From assembly GCA_036563615.1 (NCBI GenBank), contig DATCMB010000006.1, positions 752,149 through 816,148 of the forward strand: a DNA stretch of 64,000 nucleotides, read 5' to 3'. The stretch's first letter is position 1; each line of letters starts with the position of its first letter. A program made the translations under genes and the position numbers. The notes below the pieces were generated by a model. The model saw only the letters and a program-made list of their open reading frames with translations, was not told where the DNA came from and made no database searches. Source of the DNA: Candidatus Binatia bacterium (GTDB lineage Bacteria > Desulfobacterota > Binatia > UBA12015). Positions 25,821-35,446 of this stretch are shown piece after piece.

Positions 25821-27791
25821 CTAGCCGCGCAGCGCGTCGCGCAGCCCCGAGGCGCGCTCGGTCGGGCGCGCGACCGCCGCCGCGATCACCTCCTCGGTCG
25901 CGTGCAGCACGACCGACTGGCGCGCGCGCGTCACCGCCGTGTACAGCAGCTCGCGCGTCATCAGCGGAGACGGACGGTCGCCGAGCAGCACCGCGACCCG
26001 GTCGAACTCCGAGCCCTGGCTCTTGTGCACCGTCATCGCGAACACCGTCTCGTGCGGCGGCAGCCGCGCCGGCGACAGCAGGCGCTGCGCGCCGTCGGCG
26101 GCGGCGAAGAACGCGAGCTTGCGGCCGCCGACCTCGACGATCGTGCCGACGTCGCCGTTGAAGAGCTCGAGCTGGTAGTCGTTGCGCGTCACGATGATCG
26201 GGCGTCCGGCGTAGGTCGCGCCGCCGCCGCGCTCGATGCGCCCCGCGGTCGCGAGCGCGCTCTCGATCTCGGAGTTGGCGGTCTCGACGCCGTGCGGTCC
26301 GCGGCGGTGCGCGCACAGCACGCGGAAGCGCTCGAGCGCCCGCAGGCGCTCGCCCGCATCCGACGCCTCGAAGTAGGGCGCGAAGCCATCCATCACCTGC
26401 GCTTCGAGCGCGGGCGACAGCGCCTGGTCGCGCGCCGGATCGACGCGCGTCACGTCGGGGTACGCGGGATCGGCGACGATCTCGAGCGCGCGCGCCGCGT
26501 CGCCCGCGTTGATCGCGCGCGCCAGCGCCTCGATGCCGCTGCCCGGCCGGTAGCGCCAGCTCCGCGTCAGGTGGACGATGCAGCGCCCGAGCGGTCCGTC
26601 GTCGCGCGGCTCCGCGCACAGCTCGCCGAGCACCGCTCCCGCCTCGACCGACGCGAGCTGGTCCTTGTCGCCGAGCAGGATGAGACGCGCCTCGTCGGGC
26701 ACGGCGTCGACCAGCCGCGCCATCAGCGCGAGGTCGACCATCGACGCCTCGTCGACCAGCACGACGTCCGCCGGCAGCGGGTTGTCGCGGTGGTGGCGAA
26801 AGCGCGTCGTGCTGCCCTCGATGACGCCGAGCGCGCGGTGGATCGTCGAGCTCGCCTCGGGGATCGCGGCGCGCACCTCGTCGTCGCAGGCGAGCTGCGC
26901 CTTCGCGTTGCGGATCGACTCGGTGAGCCGCATCGCCGCCTTGCCGGTCGGCGCGAGCAGCAGCGCGCGCGGCGGCGGCTCGCCGGCGCGCAGCCGCTGC
27001 TCGGCGAGCAGGGCGAGGATCTTGACGACGGTCGAGGTCTTGCCGGTCCCGGGACCGCCGCTGATGACGCACAGCCGCCGCGTCGCCGCCGTGCGCGCGG
27101 CCGCGCGCTGCGCGTCGTCGCCGCGGCTGGCGGACGCGTCCGGCCGGGCGTTGCTTGACGTGTCCGAGCGAGCGTCGCTCGACGGCGCGTCGAGCTGCAG
27201 CGCGAGCTGGCGGTCGTCGCGCGCGCCGCGCGAGCGCGCCGTGCTCGAGGGGGCCGGTGGCGCGGACGGCACAGCGACGGGCGTCGCACCAGAGGGCGGC
27301 GCCTCTGGCGAAGCGGACGCCGGTCCGAACAGCCGATCGAGCGCCGCCTCGAGCTCGTCGTTGCGCGCGCCGCCGCGCTGCCCGTCGTCGCTTGCGCGGG
27401 CGCGGATCGCGGCCGCGAGCCGCTGCTCGTGCGACCAGTAGCGACGCAGGTAGAGCCGACCCTGCGCGTCGAGGACGAGCGGTGTCGCCTCGTCGGGATC
27501 GTCGGGCGCGCCGACGAGCGGGCTCGCGCGCAGCGCCGCGCACCAGCGCTCGAGCTCCGGCCAGCGGATCTCGATCGTTCTCTCGCCGCCCTCGGCGACC
27601 AGCGTGCGCTCGTGGACCAAGCGGCGCAGATCGAGGCAGGTGTGGCCGAGCCCGACCTGACGGCTCGCGAGCGCCGCCGCCAGCACGATGCTCGGGTCGC
27701 GCTCGTCGGCGAGCCGCGCGAGCGTGAGCGCGAACTGCTCGTCGAGCGGGCTCAGCACGCCCGCGGCGCGCAGCTGGGCGAGGGTGATCAC
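25821..27791 (-). CDS. recD: RecD, exonuclease V alpha subunit
   Basis: 656 aa from a GTG that overlaps the recB stop (GTGA, 27788-27791). An N-terminal RecD domain (1-150) binds the RecBC core. Walker A is GGPGTGKT at 245-252, followed by VVLVDEASMVDL (Walker B), LLGDKDQLASVEAGAV and the C-terminal AMTVHKSQGSEFDRV ... LYTAVTRARQSV motifs V-VI of superfamily 1B helicases. RecD is the 5'-3' motor of RecBCD. An Ala/Pro/Ser/Asp-rich low-complexity linker of about 70 residues (155-225) is inserted before the helicase core. Third gene of recC-recB-recD. Confidence 0.95.
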   Translation of the reverse strand: MITLAQLRAAGVLSPLDEQFALTLARLADERDPSIVLAAALASRQVGLGHTCLDLRRLVHERTLVAEGGERTIEIRWPELERWCAALRASPLVGAPDDPDEATPLVLDAQGRLYLRRYWSHEQRLAAAIRARASDDGQRGGARNDELEAALDRLFGPASASPEAPPSGATPVAVPSAPPAPSSTARSRGARDDRQLALQLDAPSSDARSDTSSNARPDASASRGDDAQRAAARTAATRRLCVISGGPGTGKTSTVVKILALLAEQRLRAGEPPPRALLLAPTGKAAMRLTESIRNAKAQLACDDEVRAAIPEASSTIHRALGVIEGSTTRFRHHRDNPLPADVVLVDEASMVDLALMARLVDAVPDEARLILLGDKDQLASVEAGAVLGELCAEPRDDGPLGRCIVHLTRSWRYRPGSGIEALARAINAGDAARALEIVADPAYPDVTRVDPARDQALSPALEAQVMDGFAPYFEASDAGERLRALERFRVLCAHRRGPHGVETANSEIESALATAGRIERGGGATYAGRPIIVTRNDYQLELFNGDVGTIVEVGGRKLAFFAAADGAQRLLSPARLPPHETVFAMTVHKSQGSEFDRVAVLLGDRPSPLMTRELLYTAVTRARQSVVLHATEEVIAAAVARPTERASGLRDALRG

Positions 27792-30700
27792 CGCTCGCCT
27801 CCGTGCGGCGCCTCCGCTGCGAGCGGCGCACCGCCGATCAGACGCGACAGATCCTCGATCAGCGCGGCGCTCGGGCGGTCGTGGAAGATACCGCAGCCGA
27901 GCTCGTGTCTCGCCGACATGCCGCGCAGGAAGAGGTAGTAGACGCCGCCGAAGTCGCGCTCGTAGTCGTAGCCCGGCAGCCGCGCCGCGAGGTGACGGTG
28001 CAGGGCGAGCACGTAGAGGTGGTACTGCAGGTAGTAGTGGTGCAGCGACATCACCTGCGGCAGCAGGTGGGCGCGGTAGTGCTCGGCGCGCGGTCCCAGG
28101 AAGTTCGACTTGTAGTCGACCACGTACCAGCGCCCCTGGTGCTCGAAGACCAGGTCGATGAAGCCGCCGAGGAAGCCCTGCAGCGCGTGAAAGCCGAGCT
28201 TGCGGATGCGCGCGGGGTAGTCGGCCGGGTACGAGCGGCCGGCGTGGCGCGCGAAGCAGTCGGCGAGCCGCGCGCGGTCGAACGCGGAGTCGACCGGCAG
28301 CAGGAACTGGAGCTCGTTGAGCCGGCGCTCCGGCGCGACGTCGCACAGCGCGAACGAGCGCCGCGCGTCGAGCGGTGTCGCGAGCACGTCGAGCAACGCC
28401 TCGACGAGCACCGGTTGCCAGCGCGCCTCGATGCCGTAGCGCCGTAGCTCGTTCTGCACGACGGCGCCGAGCGCGTCGGGATCGCGCTCGCGGAAGTCCG
28501 CGTGCTCCAGGATCGCGTGCAGCAGCTCGCCCGTGCGCGCGCCGCGCGGCAGCTCGTGCAGCGCGACCGCCTCGGGGCCGCGCGCGACGCCGGGCGGCAG
28601 CGGCGGATCGGCGTCCGAGGTCGCGTCGTGGTCGAGGCCTTCCTCCGCCTGGTGGCCAATGCGGCCGCCGGACGCGGCGAGCCCGGAGAAGCTCGAGACG
28701 CGCCACGTCAGGTCGAGGGTGTCCTCGAAGGTCGGCAGCGGCGCGAGCGCGGCGGTCGCTTCGGCGGCGAGCGGCCGGCGCTCGACCTCGCCGTGCATCG
28801 TCGCCTCGCGCACCTCGATCGCGCCGCCGGCGTGACGCTCGAGCTCGCGCAGATCGGCGAGCAGCGTCGCCTGGTCGAGCGTCTTCAGGCGCTCGCGCGT
28901 CGCCTCGAGCAGCTCGAGCCCGTCCTCGATGCCCGGCGCCTGGTGCAGCAGGTAGCCGAGCGGGGCGTCCTCGTTGTAATTGACGTTGCCCCAGACCAGC
29001 GTGCAGCGGTGGCGCGCGCGGGTCACGGCGACGTAGAGCAGCCGCAGGTTCTCGGCGAGCGCCTCGATCTTCGCCTGCTCCTTGTGCTGCTCGCGGCGCT
29101 CCGAGCCGATGTCGAGGCGCAGCCTGCGCTCCTCGTCGTGGAAGCGGATCCAGCGCTTGTCCTCCTCGTACAAGCTGGTCCCGTCCCAGGTGAACGGGCA
29201 GAAGACGACGCCGTACTCGAGGCCCTTGGAGCGGTGGATGGTGACGAGCTGCACCGCCTTCTCGTCGCTCTCGAGGCGGATCTGCATCGACTCGCTCGCG
29301 AGCTCGGCGCGCGCCGCCTCGTCGGTGCGCATCAGCGTCAGCCAGTCGACGAGCGCGAGCGGACCGCGGTGCGCCTCGCGCGACGCCGCCTGCAGCAGCT
29401 CGGCGACGTGCAGCACGTTGGTCAAGCGCCGCTCGCCGTCCTCGAGCGCGAGCAACCGCTGCTGCACCTGGCAGACGTCGAGCAGGCGGCGGAAGGCCGC
29501 CATGAAGCCGTGGTTCGTCCAGGTGTCGAGCCATTCGCGCAGATGAGCGGCCCAGTCGTCCCAGCGCGCTTCGTCCGCCTGCAGCCCGGCGAGCGCCGGC
29601 GCGTCGAGTCCGATCAGGCGCGTCGCCAGCGCCGCGCGCAGCAGCCGCGGATCGCCCGGCTCGGCGATCGCGCGCAGCACGCGCTCGATGTCCTCCGCCT
29701 CCTCGGACTCGAAGACGCTGTCGTCGCCCTGGCGGACGCTCGGCACGCCGCACGCGCGCAGGGCCTCCTGCACCGCCATTGCTTGACGGTTCGTGCGGCA
29801 CAGGACCGCGACGTCGCCGGCGTGCAGCGGGCGGTCGCCGATCGTCGCGTCGGAGGCGAGCAGCCGGACGATCTCGCCCGCGATCAGGCGCGGCACGCGC
29901 CGGTTCACCCAGCCCTTGTTCGTGCGTCCGTTCTTCGCGTCGGGCGGCGGCGTGAGGACGAGCAGCTCGAGCGGCGGGCGCGCCGCGATCTCGCCGCGCA
30001 GCTCGGCGCGCGTGCCCTGGCGCGCCTTGACCTTCGTGTACGGGATCTCGTCGAACAGGAACGGCGCGCGGGCGCGCGAGAAGAGCGTGTTGACCCCGTC
30101 GACGAGCCGCGGGGTCGAGCGATGGTTGGTGTCGAGCGTGTGCGCGCGCGCGCCGGCGTCGCGCTTCGCGTCGACGTAGGTGAAGACGTCCGCGCCGCGG
30201 AAGGCGTAGATCGCCTGCTTCGGGTCGCCGATCAGGAAGAGCGGCTGGCCGCTGCCCTCGTAGACCTCGCGGAAGATCGCGTACTGCACGGGGTCGGTGT
30301 CCTGGAACTCGTCGATCAGCGCGGCGCGGAAGCGCTCGCGGATCTGTGCGGCGAGCGCGCGGCCGGTGACCGGACGCAGGAGCGCGTCGCGCAGGCGGTA
30401 GAGCAGGTCGTCGAAGGACTGCGTGTTCGCGGCCTCGTGCCGGCGCTCGACCTCGCGCCGGACGTCGTCGACCAGCTCGCGCTTGAGGCCGAGGAACCAC
30501 GCCTTGGCGAGCTCGGCGAAGCGCTGCTCGGCCGCGCACACGCGATCGCAGGCGGCGAACAGCGGGTGCTCGGGCGTGGTTCGCCCCTGCGCCGTATTCT
30601 TGCGCAGCTCCTCGGTGGTGAAGCGGAAGAGCTTGTCGCAGGCGCCCGGCACCCCGTCGCTCGCCGTCGTCAGGAAGGCGTCGAGTGCGGCGCACCAGCT

Positions 30701-31498
30701 CGCCACCCGATCCTTGCGGTACACCTTTCCGCGCAGCGCGCCGGACACCAGCAGCTCCTGGACGTCGTCGCGCGACGCGCTCCAGATGCGCGCCGCCTCG
30801 TCGACCGCCTGCTGCCACTCCGCGCACGCGCGCTCGATCTCCTCGCGCGGCGGACGGCACGCGTCGTCGGGCACGACCGGCATGTCGCGGTGCGCGAGCA
30901 CCTTGCCGGCAAGGTGCGCGAGGTCGCTCGGCGTCGCCTGGTGCGCGCTCGCGCAGCGCACGAGAAGCGGCGGCGCGTCGTGCAGCGCGCGCACCCAGAA
31001 GTCCTTGACGACCTCGCTGCGCAGGGGGCTCTCGTCGGTGAGCAGCTCGGCCTCGAACGGCGCGCCGCTCTCGAACGCGTTCTCGAGCAGGATGCGCTGG
31101 CAGAAGCCGTGGATCGTGAAGATCGCGGCCTCGTCGAAGCTGCGCAGCGCGCTCGCGAGGTGCTTGCGCGCGTCGGCGAGCCCGCCTTCGGCGGCGCAGC
31201 GCGCGGCGAGGACGGCGAGCGGGTCGTCGTCGCCGCGTCCGCCCGGACGCTCGTCGCCCGCCTCGACGTGCTCGAAGTACGCGACCGCCTCGCGCAACCG
31301 GTTGCGCACGCGGTCGCGCAGCTCGGCGGTCGCGGCGTTGGTGTAGGTGACGACCAGGATCTGGCCCACCTCGAGGCGGCGCTCGAGCAGCAGCCGCAGA
31401 TAGAGCATGGCGAGCGTCCAGGTCTTGCCGGTGCCGGCGCTGGCTTCGATCAGCGTCGTGCCGCCGAGCGGCACCGCGAGCGGGTCGAGCGGCTTCAC
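27788..31498 (-). CDS. recB: RecB, exonuclease V beta subunit (helicase and nuclease)
   Basis: 1236 aa from a GTG overlapping the recC stop (GTGA, 31495-31498). Walker A is ASAGTGKT around residues 19-26; ALIDEFQDTDPVQ is motif II; LIGDPKQAIYAFRGADVFTY is motif III-IV; LVTIHRSKGLEYGVVF is motif V. The C-terminal RecB nuclease is intact: GGFIDLVF followed by WYVVDYKSNFLG (about 1110-1130) carries the catalytic Asp, Asp and Lys. RecB is the 3'-5' helicase and the only nuclease of RecBCD, acting at double-strand ends and Chi. Confidence 0.96.
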   Translation of the reverse strand: MKPLDPLAVPLGGTTLIEASAGTGKTWTLAMLYLRLLLERRLEVGQILVVTYTNAATAELRDRVRNRLREAVAYFEHVEAGDERPGGRGDDDPLAVLAARCAAEGGLADARKHLASALRSFDEAAIFTIHGFCQRILLENAFESGAPFEAELLTDESPLRSEVVKDFWVRALHDAPPLLVRCASAHQATPSDLAHLAGKVLAHRDMPVVPDDACRPPREEIERACAEWQQAVDEAARIWSASRDDVQELLVSGALRGKVYRKDRVASWCAALDAFLTTASDGVPGACDKLFRFTTEELRKNTAQGRTTPEHPLFAACDRVCAAEQRFAELAKAWFLGLKRELVDDVRREVERRHEAANTQSFDDLLYRLRDALLRPVTGRALAAQIRERFRAALIDEFQDTDPVQYAIFREVYEGSGQPLFLIGDPKQAIYAFRGADVFTYVDAKRDAGARAHTLDTNHRSTPRLVDGVNTLFSRARAPFLFDEIPYTKVKARQGTRAELRGEIAARPPLELLVLTPPPDAKNGRTNKGWVNRRVPRLIAGEIVRLLASDATIGDRPLHAGDVAVLCRTNRQAMAVQEALRACGVPSVRQGDDSVFESEEAEDIERVLRAIAEPGDPRLLRAALATRLIGLDAPALAGLQADEARWDDWAAHLREWLDTWTNHGFMAAFRRLLDVCQVQQRLLALEDGERRLTNVLHVAELLQAASREAHRGPLALVDWLTLMRTDEAARAELASESMQIRLESDEKAVQLVTIHRSKGLEYGVVFCPFTWDGTSLYEEDKRWIRFHDEERRLRLDIGSERREQHKEQAKIEALAENLRLLYVAVTRARHRCTLVWGNVNYNEDAPLGYLLHQAPGIEDGLELLEATRERLKTLDQATLLADLRELERHAGGAIEVREATMHGEVERRPLAAEATAALAPLPTFEDTLDLTWRVSSFSGLAASGGRIGHQAEEGLDHDATSDADPPLPPGVARGPEAVALHELPRGARTGELLHAILEHADFRERDPDALGAVVQNELRRYGIEARWQPVLVEALLDVLATPLDARRSFALCDVAPERRLNELQFLLPVDSAFDRARLADCFARHAGRSYPADYPARIRKLGFHALQGFLGGFIDLVFEHQGRWYVVDYKSNFLGPRAEHYRAHLLPQVMSLHHYYLQYHLYVLALHRHLAARLPGYDYERDFGGVYYLFLRGMSARHELGCGIFHDRPSAALIEDLSRLIGGAPLAAEAPHGGER

Positions 31499-34400
31499 GA
31501 CGACGCCTCCTTGCGGTGGTCGAGCAGCGGACCGAGCACTTCCTCGGCGACGGTCGCGAAGGTCAGCGGCTGGTCGAGGTCCGGCACCACCACCGCGGAC
31601 TCGAGCGGGTCGCAGCCCATGAACGCGAGCCGGTTGTATTGGTCTTGACGCTCGTAGCTGGCGTCGCCTTTCTCGCTCTCCCAGGCGCGGCGCGCGTCTT
31701 CGAGCGCCTGCGCCGGCTCCTTCGGCTTCGCGCCTCGCAGCGCGGCGACGTAGACGCGCGACGTGCGCGGAAAGAACGGCAGCGGGACCATCGCGCCGAT
31801 GCGGTAGAGCGCGAGCAGCCGCCGCAGCAGCTCGCGCGCGTCGGGCGGCGCGCCGAACCACACCTCGTAGGCGCCGCCGTTGCCGCTCGGCCGGCCGACG
31901 ATCGCCGTGCAGCGCGGGTAGCTCGCGGGCGCGAAGGCGTCGATCAGCAGATGGCGGATCCACGTGACGACCTCGCTGCGGCCGCCGAGACGCGAGAACT
32001 GCACGCGCACGTGGCCGCGCGCGTACAGCTCGCCGATGCGTCCGGTGATCCGCACGCCGTCGAGCTCGGCGTCGATCTCGAAGGGCGGCAGCGGCTCGCC
32101 GGCCGTCGCGCGCCGCGCGCGCTGCGCGATCTCCACGACCTCGGGAACGAGCTCGCGGTACACGCAGTCGCCGGGCACGCCGAGCGGCAACAGACCCTTG
32201 CCGCGCAGGATCGTCAGCGCGTCCTCCGGATCCTCGCCCTCGAGGACGCGGGCCAGCACCTGCTGACCGATCTCCCAGCGGTCGAGCTGGTCGAGCTCGA
32301 GCGGCTCGCGGTTGTCGAGCGGCTCGGCCTCCTTGCCGAGCGACAACAGCAGCCGGCGCTGCAGGAACGTGCGCGCCGGCTGCTCGAAGAAGCGCACCAG
32401 CTCGTCGACCGTCACCTCGCGCGGCGCCTCGGCCGCGAGCGGCGCCGGGACGAAGCGCGGCGTCGGCTGGCGCGGCCCGACGAGCGCCTGCGCGCCGCGG
32501 TAGTACGCGGCGGCGTAGCTCACCAGACGCGGCTCCTCGCCGCTGAAGTAGCGCGGGCTGAACGGCTGCAGCGGATGGCGCACGACCACGCGCTCGCGAA
32601 TGCGGCGCTGCGCGCGCTCCGAGGGCAGCTCGTTCGGATCGTCGTTTGCCGACGCGCCGTCGTCGGGGACGACGAAGGACTCGCCGAGCGTGTCGAGTAG
32701 CTCGCTCACCACCACCGACGGCGGCAGCTCGGTGTTGTCGCGCACGCTCTGCCCGACGTAGCTGATCCACAGACGGTCGCGCGCCGAGAGCAGCGCCTCG
32801 AGGAACAGGTAGCGGTCGTCCTCGCGCGCCGAGCGGTCGCCGCGCCGCGGGTGCCGCGCGACCAGGTCGAAGCCGAGCGGGCGGCGCACGCGCGGGAAGG
32901 CGTCGCCGTTCATGCCGAGCAGGCAGACGACGCGGAACGGGATCGCGCGCATCGGCACGAGCTCGCAGAAGGTCACGCCGCCGGAGAGGAAGCCGCGCGC
33001 GGTGCGCGCTTCGGCGATCTCGCTGCGCACGAGGTCGCGCGCCGCATCGAACGACAGCGGATCGGTGAAGCCGACGCTGCGCGCGCGCTTGGCGAGGCTC
33101 TCGAGCGCCTTGCGGATCGTGTGGTGCTGATCCGCCGTGCGGTCGTCGCTCGCCACCATGGCATCGAGCAGCCGCCCGAGGTCGTCGCGCCACTCGTCGA
33201 GCGTGCGGGGCGCGGACAGCTCGTCGTGGAAGCGGAACAGCGTCGTGCAAAAATCCGCGACCTTGCCGAGCAGCACGCCCGCGCTGCCCTCGACGTCGTC
33301 GTAGGGCAGGGTGCCGGCGAACGTCCGGCGCTCCTCGCCCGGCATCGCGTAGCCGAGCAGCAGGCGGTCGAGGCCGAAGCGCCAGGTGTTCTGCGCGATC
33401 TCCGGCTGGCCGTGCGCGCGACGGTGCGCGGCGTCGATGCCCCAGCGGATGCCCGCCTCGGCGACCCACTCGCGCACGACGTCGACCTCCTCGGCCTCGA
33501 TGCCGAAGCGCTCGCGGATCGCCGTGATGCGCAGCAGGTCGAGCACGTCGGACGCGGGCATGCGGCCGTCGAGCACCTCGAGCAGCCGCGCGAAAGCGTC
33601 CGCGATCTCGTCGGTCGCGCGCGAGCCGCGATCCGCGATGCGGTACGGGATGCGCGGCCGGGTGTCGACCTCGCCGAACACCGCCTCGATGAGCGGCGCG
33701 TAGAGCTCGATCGACGGCGTCATGACGACGACGTCGCGCGGCTGCAGGCCCGGCATCTCCTGGAACAGCGCGACGAGCTGGTCGTGCAGCACCTCGACCT
33801 CGCGCATCGGCGAGTGGCACGAGTGGACGGCGATCGTGCGGTCGTTCGGGTCGAGCGGCAGCGCGGGGCGGCGCTCGTGCTCGCGTCCTTCGGGAGCCGT
33901 GTGGCGGCGCTCGAGCAGGTTCAGGATGTCCGACTGCAGCGTCGCGAGCATGCTGCCGGTTCCCGGGTCGACGTAGAGGTCGGTGTCGTCCTCGACGTAG
34001 TCGCCGCCCGCTTCCAGCACCGCTTGGAAGTCGCGGCCGAGGCGTCCGAGCGAGGCGAGCAGCGGGTTGCCCTCGCGCAGGTGCAGCTCCTCCTCGGTGA
34101 CGTCGCCGGGCGCGCGCTCGACGGCGCGGCGAATCTCGGACGCCGAGCGGATCTCCGCCCAGTACTCGCGCGACGGGCTCAGCACGAAGAGGTGCACCTC
34201 GACCACGCGCGACAGCGCGAACAGCACGCGCACGTAGAGCGGCGGCAGCGTCGAGAGCCCGAACAGGCTGACGCGCTCGGGGAAGCCTTCGAGCCGGTCG
34301 ATCTGCTCGAGCCGGCGCCGGAAGCGCTCCTCGCGCGCCGCGAGGTGGTGCGGGCCGAGGCGCTCGACCAGCGCGCGCCAGAGGATCGCCTGCCAGTGCT

Positions 34401-34860
34401 CCTCGGCGCCGCTCTCCCAGCGCAGCACCATGTCGGGGCGGAAGACGACGTATTGGTCGAAGGTGGCGGCGATGCGCTGCGCGAGCTGCAGACGGCGCAG
34501 CCCGCGCTCGTCGGACGCGAGGTAGCTGCGGATCGGCTCGAAGGCCGGGTGCTCGAGGTGCTGCGGCAGCAGGTCCGCGACCGCCCAGGTCAGCGTCTCG
34601 GGCTCGTAGACCGCGCCGGCGGACTCGTCGGCGCCCGCGGCCGCCGCGAAGGCGCGCTCGATCAGGCGGCGCGGGAAGGGGAAGTCCGGATTCGCCCAGA
34701 CGCCGAGGCGGCGCGCGAGCTGCATCGCGAGCCAGCGCTCCATGCCGCGGCCCTGGACGACGATCGTCTCCTGCGCGAACGGGCTCGCGAGCGGACGCGC
34801 CACCACCTCGCAGAGGACGTCGACGAGCTTCTCGGTGCGGTTGCTGCGGTGGACGTGCAC
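31495..34860 (-). CDS. recC: RecC, exonuclease V gamma subunit
   Basis: 1121 aa, typical of RecC. The N-terminus ETIVVQGRGMERWLAMQLARRLGVWANPDFPFP is the conserved RecC opening (GM.RWL...LA..LG..AN..FPFP). Degenerate helicase folds follow without a Walker A motif, as expected for the Chi-scanning subunit; the C-terminal third is a degenerate nuclease. First gene of the recC-recB-recD unit, on the minus strand, 49 bp after a hotdog thioesterase gene on the same strand. Both downstream junctions have four-base overlaps, which should keep subunit amounts balanced. Confidence 0.95.
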   Translation of the reverse strand: MHVHRSNRTEKLVDVLCEVVARPLASPFAQETIVVQGRGMERWLAMQLARRLGVWANPDFPFPRRLIERAFAAAAGADESAGAVYEPETLTWAVADLLPQHLEHPAFEPIRSYLASDERGLRRLQLAQRIAATFDQYVVFRPDMVLRWESGAEEHWQAILWRALVERLGPHHLAAREERFRRRLEQIDRLEGFPERVSLFGLSTLPPLYVRVLFALSRVVEVHLFVLSPSREYWAEIRSASEIRRAVERAPGDVTEEELHLREGNPLLASLGRLGRDFQAVLEAGGDYVEDDTDLYVDPGTGSMLATLQSDILNLLERRHTAPEGREHERRPALPLDPNDRTIAVHSCHSPMREVEVLHDQLVALFQEMPGLQPRDVVVMTPSIELYAPLIEAVFGEVDTRPRIPYRIADRGSRATDEIADAFARLLEVLDGRMPASDVLDLLRITAIRERFGIEAEEVDVVREWVAEAGIRWGIDAAHRRAHGQPEIAQNTWRFGLDRLLLGYAMPGEERRTFAGTLPYDDVEGSAGVLLGKVADFCTTLFRFHDELSAPRTLDEWRDDLGRLLDAMVASDDRTADQHHTIRKALESLAKRARSVGFTDPLSFDAARDLVRSEIAEARTARGFLSGGVTFCELVPMRAIPFRVVCLLGMNGDAFPRVRRPLGFDLVARHPRRGDRSAREDDRYLFLEALLSARDRLWISYVGQSVRDNTELPPSVVVSELLDTLGESFVVPDDGASANDDPNELPSERAQRRIRERVVVRHPLQPFSPRYFSGEEPRLVSYAAAYYRGAQALVGPRQPTPRFVPAPLAAEAPREVTVDELVRFFEQPARTFLQRRLLLSLGKEAEPLDNREPLELDQLDRWEIGQQVLARVLEGEDPEDALTILRGKGLLPLGVPGDCVYRELVPEVVEIAQRARRATAGEPLPPFEIDAELDGVRITGRIGELYARGHVRVQFSRLGGRSEVVTWIRHLLIDAFAPASYPRCTAIVGRPSGNGGAYEVWFGAPPDARELLRRLLALYRIGAMVPLPFFPRTSRVYVAALRGAKPKEPAQALEDARRAWESEKGDASYERQDQYNRLAFMGCDPLESAVVVPDLDQPLTFATVAEEVLGPLLDHRKEASS

Positions 34861-34909
34861 GGAGCGCTCGGCAACCTACGGGATGGTCCGGACAGCCGTT
34901 GTCTCGAGC

Positions 34910-35368
34910 TCAGCCGCGCGACGGCAGCTTCTCGCCGGCGAGCTCCGTTCCCGCGTCCAGGCAGAGGAGCCGCACGCGCCCGGTCGCGACCACGCGACCT
35001 TGCTCGTCGCGCGCGGTCGCTTCCCAGAGCTGGGTGCGTCGTCCGCGCGTCACCGGCGTCGCGACCACCCGGATCTTGCCGCTGCGCACCGCGCGCACGA
35101 AGCTCGTGTGGTTGTCGAGCCCGACGACGCTCTGCCCGCGCGACATCGCGTCGAGCGCGGCGCCGGTCGAGCACGTGCTCTCGATCACGCCGCAGTGCAC
35201 GCCGCCGTGCACGATGCCGTACGGCTGGCGGTGCTGATCGCCGACCTCGTACTCCACCTCGACGCGGTCGCGGTCGGCGTGCAGGATCCGGAAACCCATG
35301 GCGCTGTCGAAGCCCATGTGGAAGCTCGGCAGCGTCGCGGTGGTCTCAGAGCTCTGGTCGTGCGCCAT
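34910..35368 (-). CDS. Hotdog-fold thioesterase, PaaI/MenI-like
   Basis: 152 aa. Single hotdog domain with GIVHGGVHCGVIESTCSTGA: the HGG motif begins the central helix, as in PaaI and DHNA-CoA thioesterases, and the Glu of the helix is at the usual catalytic position. VGLDNHTSFVRAVRSGKIRVVATPVTRGRR is the following strand pair. It should hydrolyse an aryl- or acyl-CoA in the cytoplasm; the substrate is not determined. No menaquinone genes are in view. Same strand as recC, 49 bp upstream of it. Confidence 0.82.
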   Translation of the reverse strand: MAHDQSSETTATLPSFHMGFDSAMGFRILHADRDRVEVEYEVGDQHRQPYGIVHGGVHCGVIESTCSTGAALDAMSRGQSVVGLDNHTSFVRAVRSGKIRVVATPVTRGRRTQLWEATARDEQGRVVATGRVRLLCLDAGTELAGEKLPSRG

Positions 35369-35446
35369 AACGGGCGCACGCTTACAACGCGCGGCGCCGT
35401 CGCGCGAGGAGCGGTGCGGTGCTTTACGCCGCCCGTCGCGCGGCGC

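Noticed and set aside
27788-33820. A 2010-codon frame that would extend recB far into recC
   Set aside because: The extra part is an out-of-frame reading of recC with no RecB motifs; RecB proper starts at the GTG at 31498.
32851-35370. An 839-codon open frame on the plus strand opposite recC
   Set aside because: Same antisense artefact; recC motifs and codon usage place the gene on the minus strand.
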